A program made the position numbers and the translations under genes. A stretch of DNA of 33,213 nt from contig CM060342.1 of assembly GCA_030674155.1 (NCBI GenBank), positions 10,234,707-10,267,919 on the forward strand. The letters run 5' to 3'. This DNA is from Stramonita haemastoma (taxonomy: Eukaryota; Mollusca; Gastropoda; Neogastropoda; Muricidae). The notes beneath the pieces are model-generated. The model was given only the letters and a program-made list of their open reading frames with translations, was not told where the DNA came from and made no database searches. The number at the start of each line of letters is the position of its first letter. Position 1 is the stretch's first letter. This document shows, piece by piece, positions 20,149 to 30,135 of the stretch.

Positions 20149-20568
20149 AAATTAGAAAAGTAGAAAATTCATATTGTGCTGCATTGTGTTCTATCTTACC
20201 ATAATGATCCTAAAATGTTGTTTTTCTTATGTTTATTCTTTTTTTTAAATTTCATTTTATTTTTTATTGTGTTTCCGGCAATATCCATACTTTCGTAGAT
20301 TTCTATAAATTAACTGGAAAACCCATGACCTATGAACTCAGCATTAAATATTTTTTATGAGAGTAGTCGTCAGTGGGGAGTGGAGGAAGCTGTTGCCAAA
20401 TCTTCAGTGGTGCCCCCACGGGTCCACGGGACTACGGGACAGGTGAAGGTGAGGTAATGGTGACGTCAGTTGTTCAGTTGATGGGGCAAAATGTAAATAA
20501 TTATTGTCTTATTTCCTTCATTCCTGTTTCTGATGTATGTATATATTTTGATCATTGGCATTGTAGAT

Positions 20569-20570
<2 letters not shown>
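20149..20570. other. Unique spacer, no gene seen
   Basis: AT-rich at 20149-20350, then more mixed, with a TGACGTCA at 20461-20468. No coding signal recognised. Confidence 0.45.
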
Positions 20571-20645
<75 letters not shown>

Positions 20646-20646
20646 G
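20571..20646. repeat. (GT)n microsatellite
   Basis: About 35 uninterrupted GT units abutting the A-rich 3' end of the minus-strand SINE that follows. Confidence 0.97.
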
Positions 20647-20649
20647 ATT

Positions 20650-20986
20650 TAAAAAAAAAATCTTTTATATCGAGGATAATGGAATAAGCACATGTGATTT
20701 TTTACGTCCAGTCCCCGTGTGTGCAGTTTTGTAAATCTTGTCATCTGTTCCCACCGGCACACAATGGCCTACTTATACGAAAAGCGGAACATGATTTAAC
20801 GTGTGCGCAAGATGTTCTGTGTGCGTTCGCACACGGGGCTTCGGTTTATAGTCTTATCCAAGGACTTTTGGGGAGAGTGGAGTCAGCACTGATGTTAACT
20901 CCAGAGGAAAATTCCCCTCCAACGGGAATCGAACCTGGGTCGTCAAATTGCCAGCACAATGTTCTGACCTCTAGGTTATCCCGTCC

Positions 20987-20988
<2 letters not shown>
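20650..20988 (-). mobile_element. tRNA-derived SINE, family A, full length
   Basis: Minus strand: head GGGGACGGGATAACCTAGAG, B box CAGGTTCGATTCCC (complement of gggaatcgaacctg), core, body and A-rich tail (complement of atatcgaggataatggaata). It is bounded on both sides by GT microsatellites, with the right one starting at the head's first base. Confidence 0.9.
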
Positions 20989-21076
<88 letters not shown>

Positions 21077-21082
21077 GGAGAG

Positions 21083-21134
<52 letters not shown>

Positions 21135-21190
21135 AGAGAGGTCAGTCAAGTCAAATTCTTTTATTTGAAGGATAATGAATAATAATAATA

Positions 21191-21240
<50 letters not shown>

Positions 21241-21245
21241 TTGTT
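20989..21245. repeat. Compound (GT)n-(GA)n and (AAT)n
   Basis: GT at 20989-21073, GA-rich at 21074-21140, a short unique piece, then (AAT)n at 21176-21240. Confidence 0.96.
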
Positions 21246-21249
21246 GTTG

Positions 21250-21432
21250 TTCCCCAGCTTAACACTCTGGGGGGTCACCCAGAATGTGCCCTCTGATTCA
21301 CTAATCCCACCTGGGAATCACTGTGAGATTGAAATTGCACATTGAATGAGAAGTTTGCCTGTATGACTATTTTCAAGTACCTCGCCATATAGGCAGCCAT
21401 ACTCCGACTTCAGAGGATTTATTCTCCTTTGA
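21250..21432 (+). repeat. Dispersed repeat family C (copy 2)
   Basis: Matches 8411-8600 through gcttaacactctgggg, aatcactgtgagattgaaat and ataggcagccatactccgac. It ends at tttgaaggag, next to a (GAAT)n array. Confidence 0.8.
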
Positions 21433-21492
21433 AGGAGAATGAATGAATGAATGAATGAATGAATGAATGAATGAATGAATGATGAATGATCT
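21433..21492. repeat. (GAAT)n microsatellite
   Basis: About 13 units of GAAT directly after the family C element, so it may be that element's tail. Confidence 0.95.
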
Positions 21493-21860
21493 TTAATACA
21501 CATGAATACAGATTCTAGGCCAAGCAAAGCCTTATATACCCTTCGTGTAAACATACTTTTTTTTTTTTTAATCAAGGAAAATATTGGGTGATCTCTATCA
21601 GTTGAATTATTCTTAAAGTAATGACATGTTAAGGTGAAAATTTTCTGTGTGACTTTTGTACTCTCTCTCTCTCTGTCTGTCTGTCTGTCTGCCTCTGTCT
21701 GTCTCTTGTCTGTCTGTCCCCCCCCTCCCCCCCCCCTCTCTCTCTCTCTGCATATCATTTGTTAAATCTTTTGCTATGTAATCATGTATGCCGACTTGCT
21801 TTCAAGCAGGGTTTGGGTTTTGGTCCCCCCCCCCCCCCCCGAAAAAACAAAACCCAAAAA
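21493..21860. other. Spacer with (TC)n, (TCTG)n and C runs
   Basis: A short unique part, then pyrimidine simple repeats at 21661-21748 and a C run at 21826-21840. No gene seen. Confidence 0.7.
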
Positions 21861-21929
21861 AGCCAGTAGGCCTTGTTAGGCTAGTAACACCTTGGCCTAG
21901 ACCCTAGACCTATCACTTTTCCTGTCTCG

Positions 21930-22451
21930 TCAGTCACGGCCTGTTAAACGTCACATGGTCTGTCGCGTGCACGCGCCTTCGACACAGAAAGACCTACACA
22001 TTTTTCAAAACTGTGATTGGGCATTGTTAACAGCATTGGTGTCGTTTTTGTTATTGTCATTATCATAATCAGTAGGGCCTACATAGAAACTACAAACACT
22101 CCCACGCGCGGGCGCGTTAGTGAACGAGTTTCCCTGCCGCGGGATTGACGTCAACATAGCCTGGCTTATTCAAGACATTGGCCAAGCCCCAACCTTTTTG
22201 ACGACTGAAGCAAAACATTAGCTTGAAGGTGAACGCAAAAAGGGATAGACAGGGGTTGACATATGTTCGACCATTGACTTAACGCCGCGACCTAAAAGTG
22301 TCAGTGAAAAAAAAAGTAAAAGAATCGCAACGACGCGTTTTGTTTTGTTTGATGAGGTGGACTCGTTTCGCGCATCCCGTCATTCTTATCTCCCCTGCGC
22401 TTTTGTTGTGGCAGACGAACTCCAGTTTCTGAAAAGCAGGAGGGTGATGCA
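21930..22451 (+). promoter_or_regulatory. Putative PRODH promoter / 5' UTR region
   Basis: Unlike its AT-rich, CpG-poor surroundings, this stretch has many CpGs (cacgcgcgggcgcg at about 22103, ccgcgggattgacg at 22137). It holds a perfect palindromic CRE-type site, TGACGTCA, at 22146-22153, about 300 bp before the PRODH ATG. No TATA box is obvious, which fits a CpG-type promoter. The transcription start cannot be placed. Function is inferred from position and composition only. Confidence 0.5.
22352..22432 (+). promoter_or_regulatory. Possible upstream ORF 1 in PRODH 5' leader
   Basis: An ATG 100 bp before the PRODH start opens 26 codons and ends TGA before it. It matters only if transcription begins upstream of 22352. 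Confidence 0.3.
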
Positions 22452-22542
22452 ATGGCCTTCTGTCGACAACAGTGTTTCTTCCGTTTGTGTAGGAATCAGC
22501 TGCTTCTCCGTAAAAACGCCTTTGAACTGTGTCCTCAACTGA
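22447..22542 (+). promoter_or_regulatory. Possible overlapping upstream ORF 2 in PRODH 5' leader
   Basis: A second upstream ATG lies five bases before the PRODH ATG in another frame (atgcaatgg) and stays open for 31 codons past it. Context at the PRODH ATG is better (G at -3, G at +4) than here (G at -3, C at +4), so leaky scanning would favour PRODH. Confidence 0.35.
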
Positions 22543-22772
22543 CAGCCAGCAAATCGACCCTTTCGTCTCCAGATTTAAAAGAACCTGCCGCGAGAAGTAC
22601 CGATGAAAATCCTGTGATCAACGAACCCACCATACGAGAGCACCCTGTTCTTGATCTGAGTTTCGCCAATGCACAAGAAGCGTACAAGAGCAAACGCACT
22701 AAGGAATTGTTGAGGGCTCTGTTCGTTTTCAAGTTATGCTCTTACAATTTCCTCATCGACAACCAAGCAGAG
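22452..22772 (+). CDS. PRODH: PRODH exon 1 (presequence and N-terminal helices)
   Basis: 321 nt, 107 codons, ends in phase 0 at donor gtaagg. It begins [20 protein letters not shown], a basic, acid-free N-terminus, then a poorly conserved linker to about residue 70, and ends with [13 protein letters not shown]. Confidence 0.92.
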
Positions 22773-24086
22773 GTAAGGAAACCACTTTATGCAAGAAAAA
22801 GGGATCAAGGCCACGGATGACGGGACGGGATGGGTTCTTTTTTTTCTTTTTTTTTTGTTCTTACACGATTGGCCTTTCATAACCCATGTGCACACGTGTT
22901 TTGCATCAATTGACGATACTGGACAAAGACTGAAGGAGGCGGAATCGAACTTTTTCAAAACTAGCGATTGGTAGCGGCAGTGACAGTACCAGTGACAGTA
23001 CGAATTAAAATAATCGGATGTTTGCAACGTGACTAAGCTGTAGTGTAAGTGTAAGCCTGTGACCTCTGAATGCGTGGAAGCACAGTGCATTGATTCAGTG
23101 AACCATGGAGGCTACTCCATGTTGTCTGGTTGCCAAAAAAAGCCCTGGACATACATTCAGCCACACAGACATGTGATGAAAACTGCTGAATGCAGCTTTT
23201 TCTTCTGCCTTGATGTTATTGCCACCACAGTTGTTAGACTTAGAATGTTACAAAGTGGTTTTGCTTAGTTGGAAGAAAGGGAGGGGGTGGGGGTGGGGGA
23301 ACTTAAGATGTTATCAGTTACAGAGCTTTTTATTTATAAACTAAAATAACAAATTTGTGATATATGTCTGTATATCATTACAATAAGATTAGATATTGTA
23401 CAATGTGTATGCATATTATTATAATATATATATATATATATCTTATTAGTGACAGTGTACTATGACCAGCGTAGGCTGTAGCCTATTACTAGTATTAAAA
23501 CACTCGAGCATGAGTATCACACATAGAGATCTATGTACAGGCAACAAATAGGCAAGACATATTTCTATACATGCATGTGTAAGTGTGTGTGCGTGTGTCA
23601 CTGTGTCACTGTGTCAGTGTGTGTGTGTGTGTATTTGTCACTGTGTGTGTGTGTGTGTGTTTGTGTCACTGTGTTTGTGTGTGTGTGCGTGTGTGCGTGT
23701 GTGCGTGTGTGTGTGTGCGTGTGTGTGTGTGTGTGTGTGCGTGTGTGTGTGTGTGCGTGCGAGAAAGCAACTTAACATGTTTTACCCCCCCCCCCCCCCC
23801 CCTTGGAAAAAAATGTGGACAATATCGATTTATACATGTCTGCATGTGTCAGCTCTATGTCTGCAGCTGCATTGCAAGCATTCCTCTTGCCCCCCCCTCC
23901 TAATTCCTCCCCCAAGGCAAAACAATGTATGGTCACATGCACACATGTGATACTAGTTAAGTTACAGACACTAAGACCAGTAGACAGACACAGAGTGCTT
24001 AACACACACAGTGACACACACACTTACATGCACACACATGCATACATGCACACACATGCATATCATACAATATGCACATGACAGAT

Positions 24087-24160
<74 letters not shown>

Positions 24161-24206
24161 ACACATGTTCCAAACACAGCACACTTTTATGTATGCACAC
24201 ACACGC

Positions 24207-24270
<64 letters not shown>

Positions 24271-24628
24271 ACACACACGAAATTTTCTTCCTGGAGTTAA
24301 CATCAGTGCTGACTCCACTCTCCCCAAAAGTCCTTCGGATGAGACTTTAAACCGAGGCCCCGTGTGCGAACGCACGCAGAACATCTTGCGCACACGTTAA
24401 ATCCTGTTCCGCTTTTCGTAAGAGTAGGCCATCGTGTGCCGGTGGGAACAGATGACAATATTTACAAAACTGCATGCACACGGGGACCGGATGAAAAAAA
24501 GCACATGATTGCTTATTCTGTTATCCTCGATATAAAAGAATAAATAAATAAATAAATAAAAAAACACACACACACACACAAAACACACACACATACGCAC
24601 ACTCACACACACACAACACACACACACA

Positions 24629-24708
<80 letters not shown>

Positions 24709-25237
24709 CATGTGTACATACACAGAGAGTAAATCATACACATATATATACATATATGTAGAGAGCGAATAATACAGTTTAATCATTAACACAGCATTTA
24801 ACATTAAATCAAATCATGCTTTCCGTTCAGTCCACTGTAAAGGTCCTGCTAGACCTTGCCACACCGACTTTGCATGCCCTTCAATTTCTGAACTCAGTGT
24901 TAACCACAAAATCCAATCACTGCTATTGATCATCAATGACAGCAGCAGGAGGACAATACTATAGACTAGATCTACAGATAGTATAAAACTTACTGTGTCT
25001 GGTCATGTATCAGCTGGTTTTGTATTGTGTCAGAACACAAGGTCATTGTTGTCGTCACTTAGTACTGAGCTAGTGGCTTTTGTTTTGCATGTTATTCAAG
25101 AGTTGGCATCTTATGAGATGTGCATGTACAGAGAGTGCTGAAGTATTGTCTAGATAATTTACTTGTTTACATACACACAGTCATGTAATGCATGCATGCG
25201 TGTGCACACATGAATGTGTGTGCGTGCACACTCACAG

Positions 25238-25318
<81 letters not shown>

Positions 25319-27429
25319 TCACATACACATACACACATACGCACACATTGACACACTCATTCACTCACCCACTGTTCAGATAGAATATTCTTTAATTCTA
25401 TCCCTTAGTAAATGAAGCAGAAAATATGTATTTTGGTTTAAAGCCAATTTCATGAATATGTCTCTATTTTGAGATGTATCAATTGTGTGAAGTTATGTTT
25501 CCTTGTAGTCCTGACCTCTTATACTATAGCTATACTGTTTTACTATACACACTGCCTTGGCAATGATGCAAATAATAGAATACAAGCAGCAGGAAATATC
25601 AAGTTGTACTGTATAAAATTTGTATGTCATGTACACTGCCTTGGCAATGATACAAATAATAGAATACAAGCGGCAGGGAATTTCAAGTTGTACTGTATAA
25701 AATTTGTATGTACACTGCCTTGGCAATGATGCAAATAATAGAATACAAGCGGCAGGGAATTTCAAGTTGTACTGTATAAAATTTGTATCATGTACACTGC
25801 CTTGGCAATGATGCAAATAATAGAATACAAGCAGCAGGAAATATCAAGTTGTACTGTATAAAATTTGTCATAAAAAAACAAAGTAGTGGTGGGATAGCCT
25901 AGTTGTTAGACAACTTAGACGGGTATTGTGCTCTTGGTCAGATGTCCCAGGATCTAGCCACCATGGAGGCACCCGTTTCAGGGAATTTTACCCAGGAATT
26001 AACATGTCAGTAGTACTGAGTCCACTCCCCCAAAAGTCCTTTGGACAAGAGGGTAAACTAAGCCCAGGCCCTGTGTGCAAACACATGCAGAAGATATTGT
26101 GCACACATTATAAATCCATTCTTCCTTTCAGAAGGGTAGGCCTTTTTTTTCTGGTTGGAACGGATGACAAAGTCTTGTAAAAAAAAAAACAACCCACAAA
26201 AAACATGCACAAAGGTGTTGTGTTTAGACACCAACCCCAAAGTCAGAATATTGATACCTTAATTAATGGTGGGTAAAAATAGTTGCAAAAAAAAATCTTA
26301 CCATTGGTGAATCTTGCAACGTTTAATAGCTGAGGAACCCCCCCTGCTCTAAAGTGTTCAATGCTGACTCAGTGAATCAGTCAATGTCATAGTCCTGAAT
26401 AGAGTACACTTGTAAGATAAGGCTGCCACTAGTGCCAGTCATGAACAAAACCCCAAAACAAAAAAACAAATGTCATTGATGATACATTTAAAAAATTAAC
26501 ATGAAATATCCTTTTGAAAAAAATATATAGTGAATTATAAGCTTTAAGGGGTTTGGGAAGAAATGCAGGTAGCAACAAACACTTCTGAAAAAAAAGCAAG
26601 GAAAAAAAAAAGTTCATGAATAAATTTTAAACAAAAGAAATTTATATGCATGAAATATCCTTTCGAAAAAAAATATAGCGAGTTATAAGCTTTAGGGGGT
26701 TTGGGAGGAAATGCAGGTAGCAACAAACACTTTTGAAAAAAAAGACAAAAAATAGCTCATATATTTTAAACTAAAGAAATTTATATGAAATATCTTTTCG
26801 AAAAAACATATAGTGACTGTGAATTATAAGCTTTAGGGGTAGGGGAGGAAAGGAAGGTAATGCTCAACAAATACCTTTGAAAAAAAAAGACAAAAAATAG
26901 TTTTGAATAGATTTTAAACTAAAGAAATTTATATGAAATATCCTTTCAAAAAAAAAGAAGAAGAAACGATTGTAAGCTTAAGGGGGTAGGGGATGAAATA
27001 CAGGTAGCAACAAATACCTTTGAAAAAAAAAAAGAGACAAAAAATAGCAAATAAATTTTAAACTAAAGAATATCCTTTTGAAAAAAAAACCCACCAGTGA
27101 TTTCTAAGCTTTTGGGGGGTAGGGGGGGGATGCAGATAGCAACAAAAACCTTTGAAAAAAAAAAAGACCAACAATGACTCTGGATAAATTTTCTCTCCAT
27201 TGGATCTCATCCTGTTGCAGCTGCTAAAATGGTCCCGAAAAATCCTGGGCAAGCGTCTGTTCGGGTACTTCATGAAGCAGACGTTTTACGGACACTTTGT
27301 GGCGGGATCCGACCAGCACAATATCAAAGATCTGGTGATGGGGATCCGGCAGTACGGGGTCAAATCTATCCTGGACTACAGCGCAGAGAAGGACATCTCA
27401 CAGGAAGAGGCTGTGGAGGCTGAGATGTT
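22452..27429 (+). CDS. PRODH: Proline dehydrogenase, mitochondrial (first two coding exons; 3' part outside window)
   Basis: Spliced from 22452-22772 and 27221-27429, giving 176 codons plus two bases. PRODH oxidises L-proline to pyrroline-5-carboxylate with FAD in the mitochondrial inner membrane, passing electrons to ubiquinone. Residues 1-23 have arginines and a lysine, no acids, and many hydrophobics, as in a mitochondrial presequence. Residues ~73-101 ([27 protein letters not shown]) and ~110-175 ([31 protein letters not shown]) match human PRODH block for block ([41 protein letters not shown], from memory) rather than the hydroxyproline enzyme PRODH2. The FAD-binding barrel is mostly downstream. 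The ATG is chosen because it opens the presequence and the frame holds to the donor. Confidence 0.93.
22773..23579. other. PRODH intron 1, left part, no repeats of note
   Basis: Mostly unique intron sequence with a T run at 22837-22856 and (TA)n at 23426-23441. No exon between the PRODH exons was recognised. Confidence 0.6.
23580..24278. repeat. (GT)n and (CA)n tracts in PRODH intron 1
   Basis: GT with gcgt and cactgt variants at 23583-23762, a C run at 23786-23802, about 220 bp of unique sequence, then CA-rich sequence at 24004-24070 and long (CA)n at 24088-24277. Confidence 0.93.
24279..24562 (+). mobile_element. tRNA-derived SINE, family A, lacking its tRNA head, recent
   Basis: Begins at the point of the full element just after the B box (gaaattttcttcctggagtt) and runs to tataaaagaataaataaata. 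It differs from 5391-5674 at only about four positions by eye. A (CA)n microsatellite takes the place of the head, and another (CA)n follows the tail. Confidence 0.92.
24563..24704. repeat. (CA)n microsatellite following SINE tail
   Basis: CA repeats with ata, tca and aaca interruptions, then about 40 pure units. Confidence 0.96.
24705..25231. other. PRODH intron 1, unique part, no gene seen
   Basis: Ordinary AT-rich sequence with short palindromic tatatacatatatgta at about 24743-24759. Nothing recognised. Confidence 0.5.
25232..25316. repeat. (CA)n microsatellite
   Basis: About 40 uninterrupted CA units in PRODH intron 1. Confidence 0.97.
25549..25870 (+). repeat. Tandem repeat, four copies of ~82 bp
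   Basis: Copies begin acactgccttggcaatgatg at 25549, 25633, 25712 and 25794. Outer copies share gcagcaggaaatatc and inner copies share gcggcagggaatttc. Open frames across it are repeat-derived. Confidence 0.93.
25886..26190 (+). mobile_element. tRNA-derived SINE, family A, old and diverged
   Basis: Head gggatagcctagttgttaga, a decayed B box, ggaattaacatgtcagtagt, core-like cctttggacaagagggtaaa, then cctgtgtgcaaacacatgca and ggttggaacggatgacaa before an A run. Order matches the full element throughout. Confidence 0.8.
26225..26345 (+). repeat. Dispersed repeat family E (copy 3)
   Basis: Shows aatggtgggtaaaaatagtt, accattggtgaatcttgcaa and tagctgaggaa in the order of the copies at 5075 and 31600. 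Confidence 0.55.
26485..27180 (+). repeat. Tandem repeat, five copies of ~133-149 bp, ending next to PRODH exon 2
   Basis: gaaatatcctttt-type starts at 26503, 26652, 26787, 26935 and 27068; each is followed by A-rich sequence, ttataagcttta, a ggggtttggga-like block, atgcaggtagcaacaaa and an A run. The last copy ends only about 40 bp before the PRODH exon 2 acceptor. Confidence 0.9.
27221..27429 (+). CDS. PRODH: PRODH exon 2 (start of barrel region)
   Basis: 209 nt from acceptor cctgttgcag to donor gtgagt, phase 0 in and 2 out. It encodes [17 protein letters not shown] and [15 protein letters not shown], then [14 protein letters not shown] and an acidic end. GC-richer than the tandem repeats that border it on the left. 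Confidence 0.95.
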
Positions 27430-27539
27430 GTGAGTGAGATGTGTTACGGTTTGGAAATGTTGGTGGGGTTTTTTTTTGGGGTGTGTGTGGTTTGCAGTGA
27501 GTGTGGTGTTACTTATACTAGTTGTAGTAGATTGTTGTG

Positions 27540-27578
27540 GAGTTTATTCACACACACACACACGCACGCACGCGCGCA

Positions 27579-27629
<51 letters not shown>

Positions 27630-27752
27630 CCACACACACACACACACACACCATTAAACTTTAATGGCGTGTGTGTGTCTGTGTGTGTCTGTGTGTATCT
27701 GTGTGTGTCTGTGTTTGTATTTGTTTGTGTATGTGTGTGTTTATAATAAATA

Positions 27753-27820
<68 letters not shown>

Positions 27821-27867
27821 CTGTGACTTTGACTGTGACTCTGTGTGTGTGTGTGTGTGTGTCTGTG

Positions 27868-27920
<53 letters not shown>

Positions 27921-27925
27921 TTTTT
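27540..27925. repeat. (CA)n followed by (GT)n tracts
   Basis: CA with cgcg variants at 27549-27651, then GT, TGTC and long (GT)n to 27918. CA then GT on one strand makes an inverted arrangement that could fold into a hairpin. Confidence 0.94.
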
Positions 27926-28240
27926 CTTTGAGAGACAGACACAGATTAGAGAGAAAAAATAATTAACTTGTGAAAGAACAACAGATTTTTTTTTATCGTT
28001 AATTACGTAATTTATTAATCATGCCTGATATATATAAGGCTTCAGTAATGAGTTGCAGAACCCCACAAATCATGTTGGCAATTAGCCTGAGTGTGATGTC
28101 TGCTCGCCGAGGTCACAGTTTATGTGCATGTAGCATGTATGTCATGTGAGAGAGTAAGGAGGGAGGGAAGGTAGGGAGGAAAAAATGCATGTGAATGCTA
28201 GTTATTGAGAGAGAGAGAGAGAACTCAGAAAGAGAGACAC
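27926..28240. other. Spacer, no gene seen
   Basis: AT-rich unique sequence right of PRODH exon 2, presumably PRODH intron 2. Nothing recognised. Confidence 0.5.
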
Positions 28241-28342
28241 ACACATGCATGCATGCATGCATGCATGCATGCATGCACGCACACATGCACGCACACACAC
28301 AAACAGCGCACACACACACACACACAATGTGCACATGCATAC

Positions 28343-28406
<64 letters not shown>

Positions 28407-28412
28407 CACACA

Positions 28413-28495
<83 letters not shown>
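28241..28495. repeat. (ATGC)n and (CA)n tracts
   Basis: A self-complementary (GCAT)n run at 28245-28277, then CA repeats with atg and gtca interruptions to 28494. Confidence 0.96.
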
Positions 28496-28496
<1 letters not shown>

Positions 28497-28779
28497 GAAT
28501 CCCAATAAACTAGACTAGTAATACCTACCATCGAGGATGTTTCCCCTCCCCCCCCTCCAAAAAAAAAAGAAAAATCTTTTCAGTTTGCATCAGACAGACA
28601 GAGACAGCTGTAAGCATGTTTTATTGTTTGCCATCTGGTGCTAGTGCAGCTGTTGTTGTGTAATGATAGGGATAGGGAAATGGGGAGGTGGGGGAGGGGT
28701 GGAAGGAGCATGTATGTGAATGGTTGGGGAAGGGGGGAAGGGGAGTATTGAGAGTGAGAGAAAATTGACTCAGTGTGTC

Positions 28780-28782
<3 letters not shown>
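28496..28782. other. Spacer, no gene seen
   Basis: Mixed sequence with a G-rich part at 28680-28745. Nothing recognised. Confidence 0.5.
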
Positions 28783-28878
<96 letters not shown>

Positions 28879-29036
28879 ATGTGTGTGTACTCTGTATGGG
28901 TTAGTGGATCACTAGGTAATGTTATGCAAGTGTGTGTGTGTGTGTGAGTGTGTGTGTGTGGTGCAGTGAAATATATGCACTTGCATGTGTGTGTGTGTGT
29001 GTGTGTGTATATGAGTGTGTGTGTGTGTGTGTATAT

Positions 29037-29074
<38 letters not shown>

Positions 29075-29132
29075 ATGTGTGTGTGTGCATGTGTGTGTGC
29101 ATGTGCGTGTGCATTTGCATGTGTGCGTTGTG

Positions 29133-29195
<63 letters not shown>
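28783..29195. repeat. (GT)n tracts
   Basis: Pure (GT)n at 28783-28846 and 29130-29193, with tatg, gagt and gcat variants between. Confidence 0.96.
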
Positions 29196-29197
<2 letters not shown>

Positions 29198-29515
29198 ATC
29201 ACAATGTATACTTTGTCATCTATGTCAGTATCATGTGCATGAATCATAATCACATACAAAATATATCATGATTTTGGCTATTATATCTGGCCTTAATCAT
29301 TTTTGAAGGAAAAGATGGTGATGATGTATTTAAGTAACTTAAACTTCAGTGTGCTTAGATCCATGCAGTTTTCAGCCTTTCTCAGGTCTGAGGGCAAAAG
29401 ATCAAAACCATATGACAGGTGAATTGGGGGTCTGTACTGTAGGTAATGCACCTCACCTGCTTAGAAAGCAAGAAGTGCAAGTTTGATGAAATTGATTCTG
29501 TTTCACTTTGAGCCC
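29196..29515. other. Spacer, no gene seen
   Basis: Unique AT-rich sequence; no exon continuing PRODH was recognised here. Confidence 0.5.
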
Positions 29516-29845
29516 TAACTTTTCCCTCCATCCAGTAGAGCATGAGTGGTGGTCTGGGTACTAATCTTTAAAATGAGACTGTAAACTGAGGTCATGTGTG
29601 CAACATGTATTCAGTACATGTAAAAGAATCCATGACATCAAGACACTTGTCCCCTGGCAAAATTTTGTAGAAAAAAAGTTACTGCTATCATAAAGAAAAA
29701 AATAATGGTTGGTGCTGCTCTCATGGTATTGTGCTCTCCCTGGGGAGAGCAGCCCGAATTTCACATAGAGAATAAAATTTTCTGCTGTGACTGAAACTGA
29801 AAGTGATGTACAATAGTCAATACATTGCAATACAAATACTTGAAA
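29516..29845 (+). mobile_element. Dispersed retroposon-like repeat family D
   Basis: Has a core-like aatgagactgtaaactgagg and catgtgtgcaaca, related to the core of SINE A, then a different body: ccatgacatcaagacacttg, ctctccctggggagagcagc (a perfect short inverted repeat) and tgtgactgaaactgaaagtg. Parts recur on the minus strand at 14985 and 32340. Likely a second SINE family sharing the core. Confidence 0.65.
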
Positions 29846-29921
29846 TAGTTTTAGCGATACAGTGTGCTGACATGTGGCAAGTGGAGTGTAATGTTTTATT
29901 CTCCTGACTGTAGGGCACACA

Positions 29922-30135
29922 TACTTAGTAGGCCATTGTGTGCCGGTAGGAACAGATATTTACAAAACTGCATACACAAGGGGACTGGATGTAAAAAAAG
30001 CACATGAGTGCTTATACTACAGAGAATTATACGCTTTGATTTGTTTTTGCAAGATATAGCGCTATATAAATTCCGTGTATTATTACTAGTATTATTCTGT
30101 TATCCTCGATATAAAAGAATAAAATAAAATAAAAA
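29922..30135 (+). mobile_element. SINE family A 3' fragment split by a ~79-bp insertion
   Basis: taggccattgtgtgccggta through gcacatgagtgcttat, then 79 foreign bases to about 30093, then tctgttatcctcgatataaa with its A-rich tail. The foreign piece contains gcgctatataaatt and ends in tattattactagtatta. Confidence 0.8.

Noticed and set aside
20461..20468. Second TGACGTCA as a regulatory site
   Set aside because: It is about 2 kb upstream of PRODH in ordinary spacer sequence; one octamer by chance in this length is plausible.
22345..22542. Alternative reading frame upstream of PRODH, 64 codons if TTG starts were allowed
   Set aside because: Animal genes start at ATG, and the frame has no similarity; only the short ATG uORFs are kept as possible regulators.
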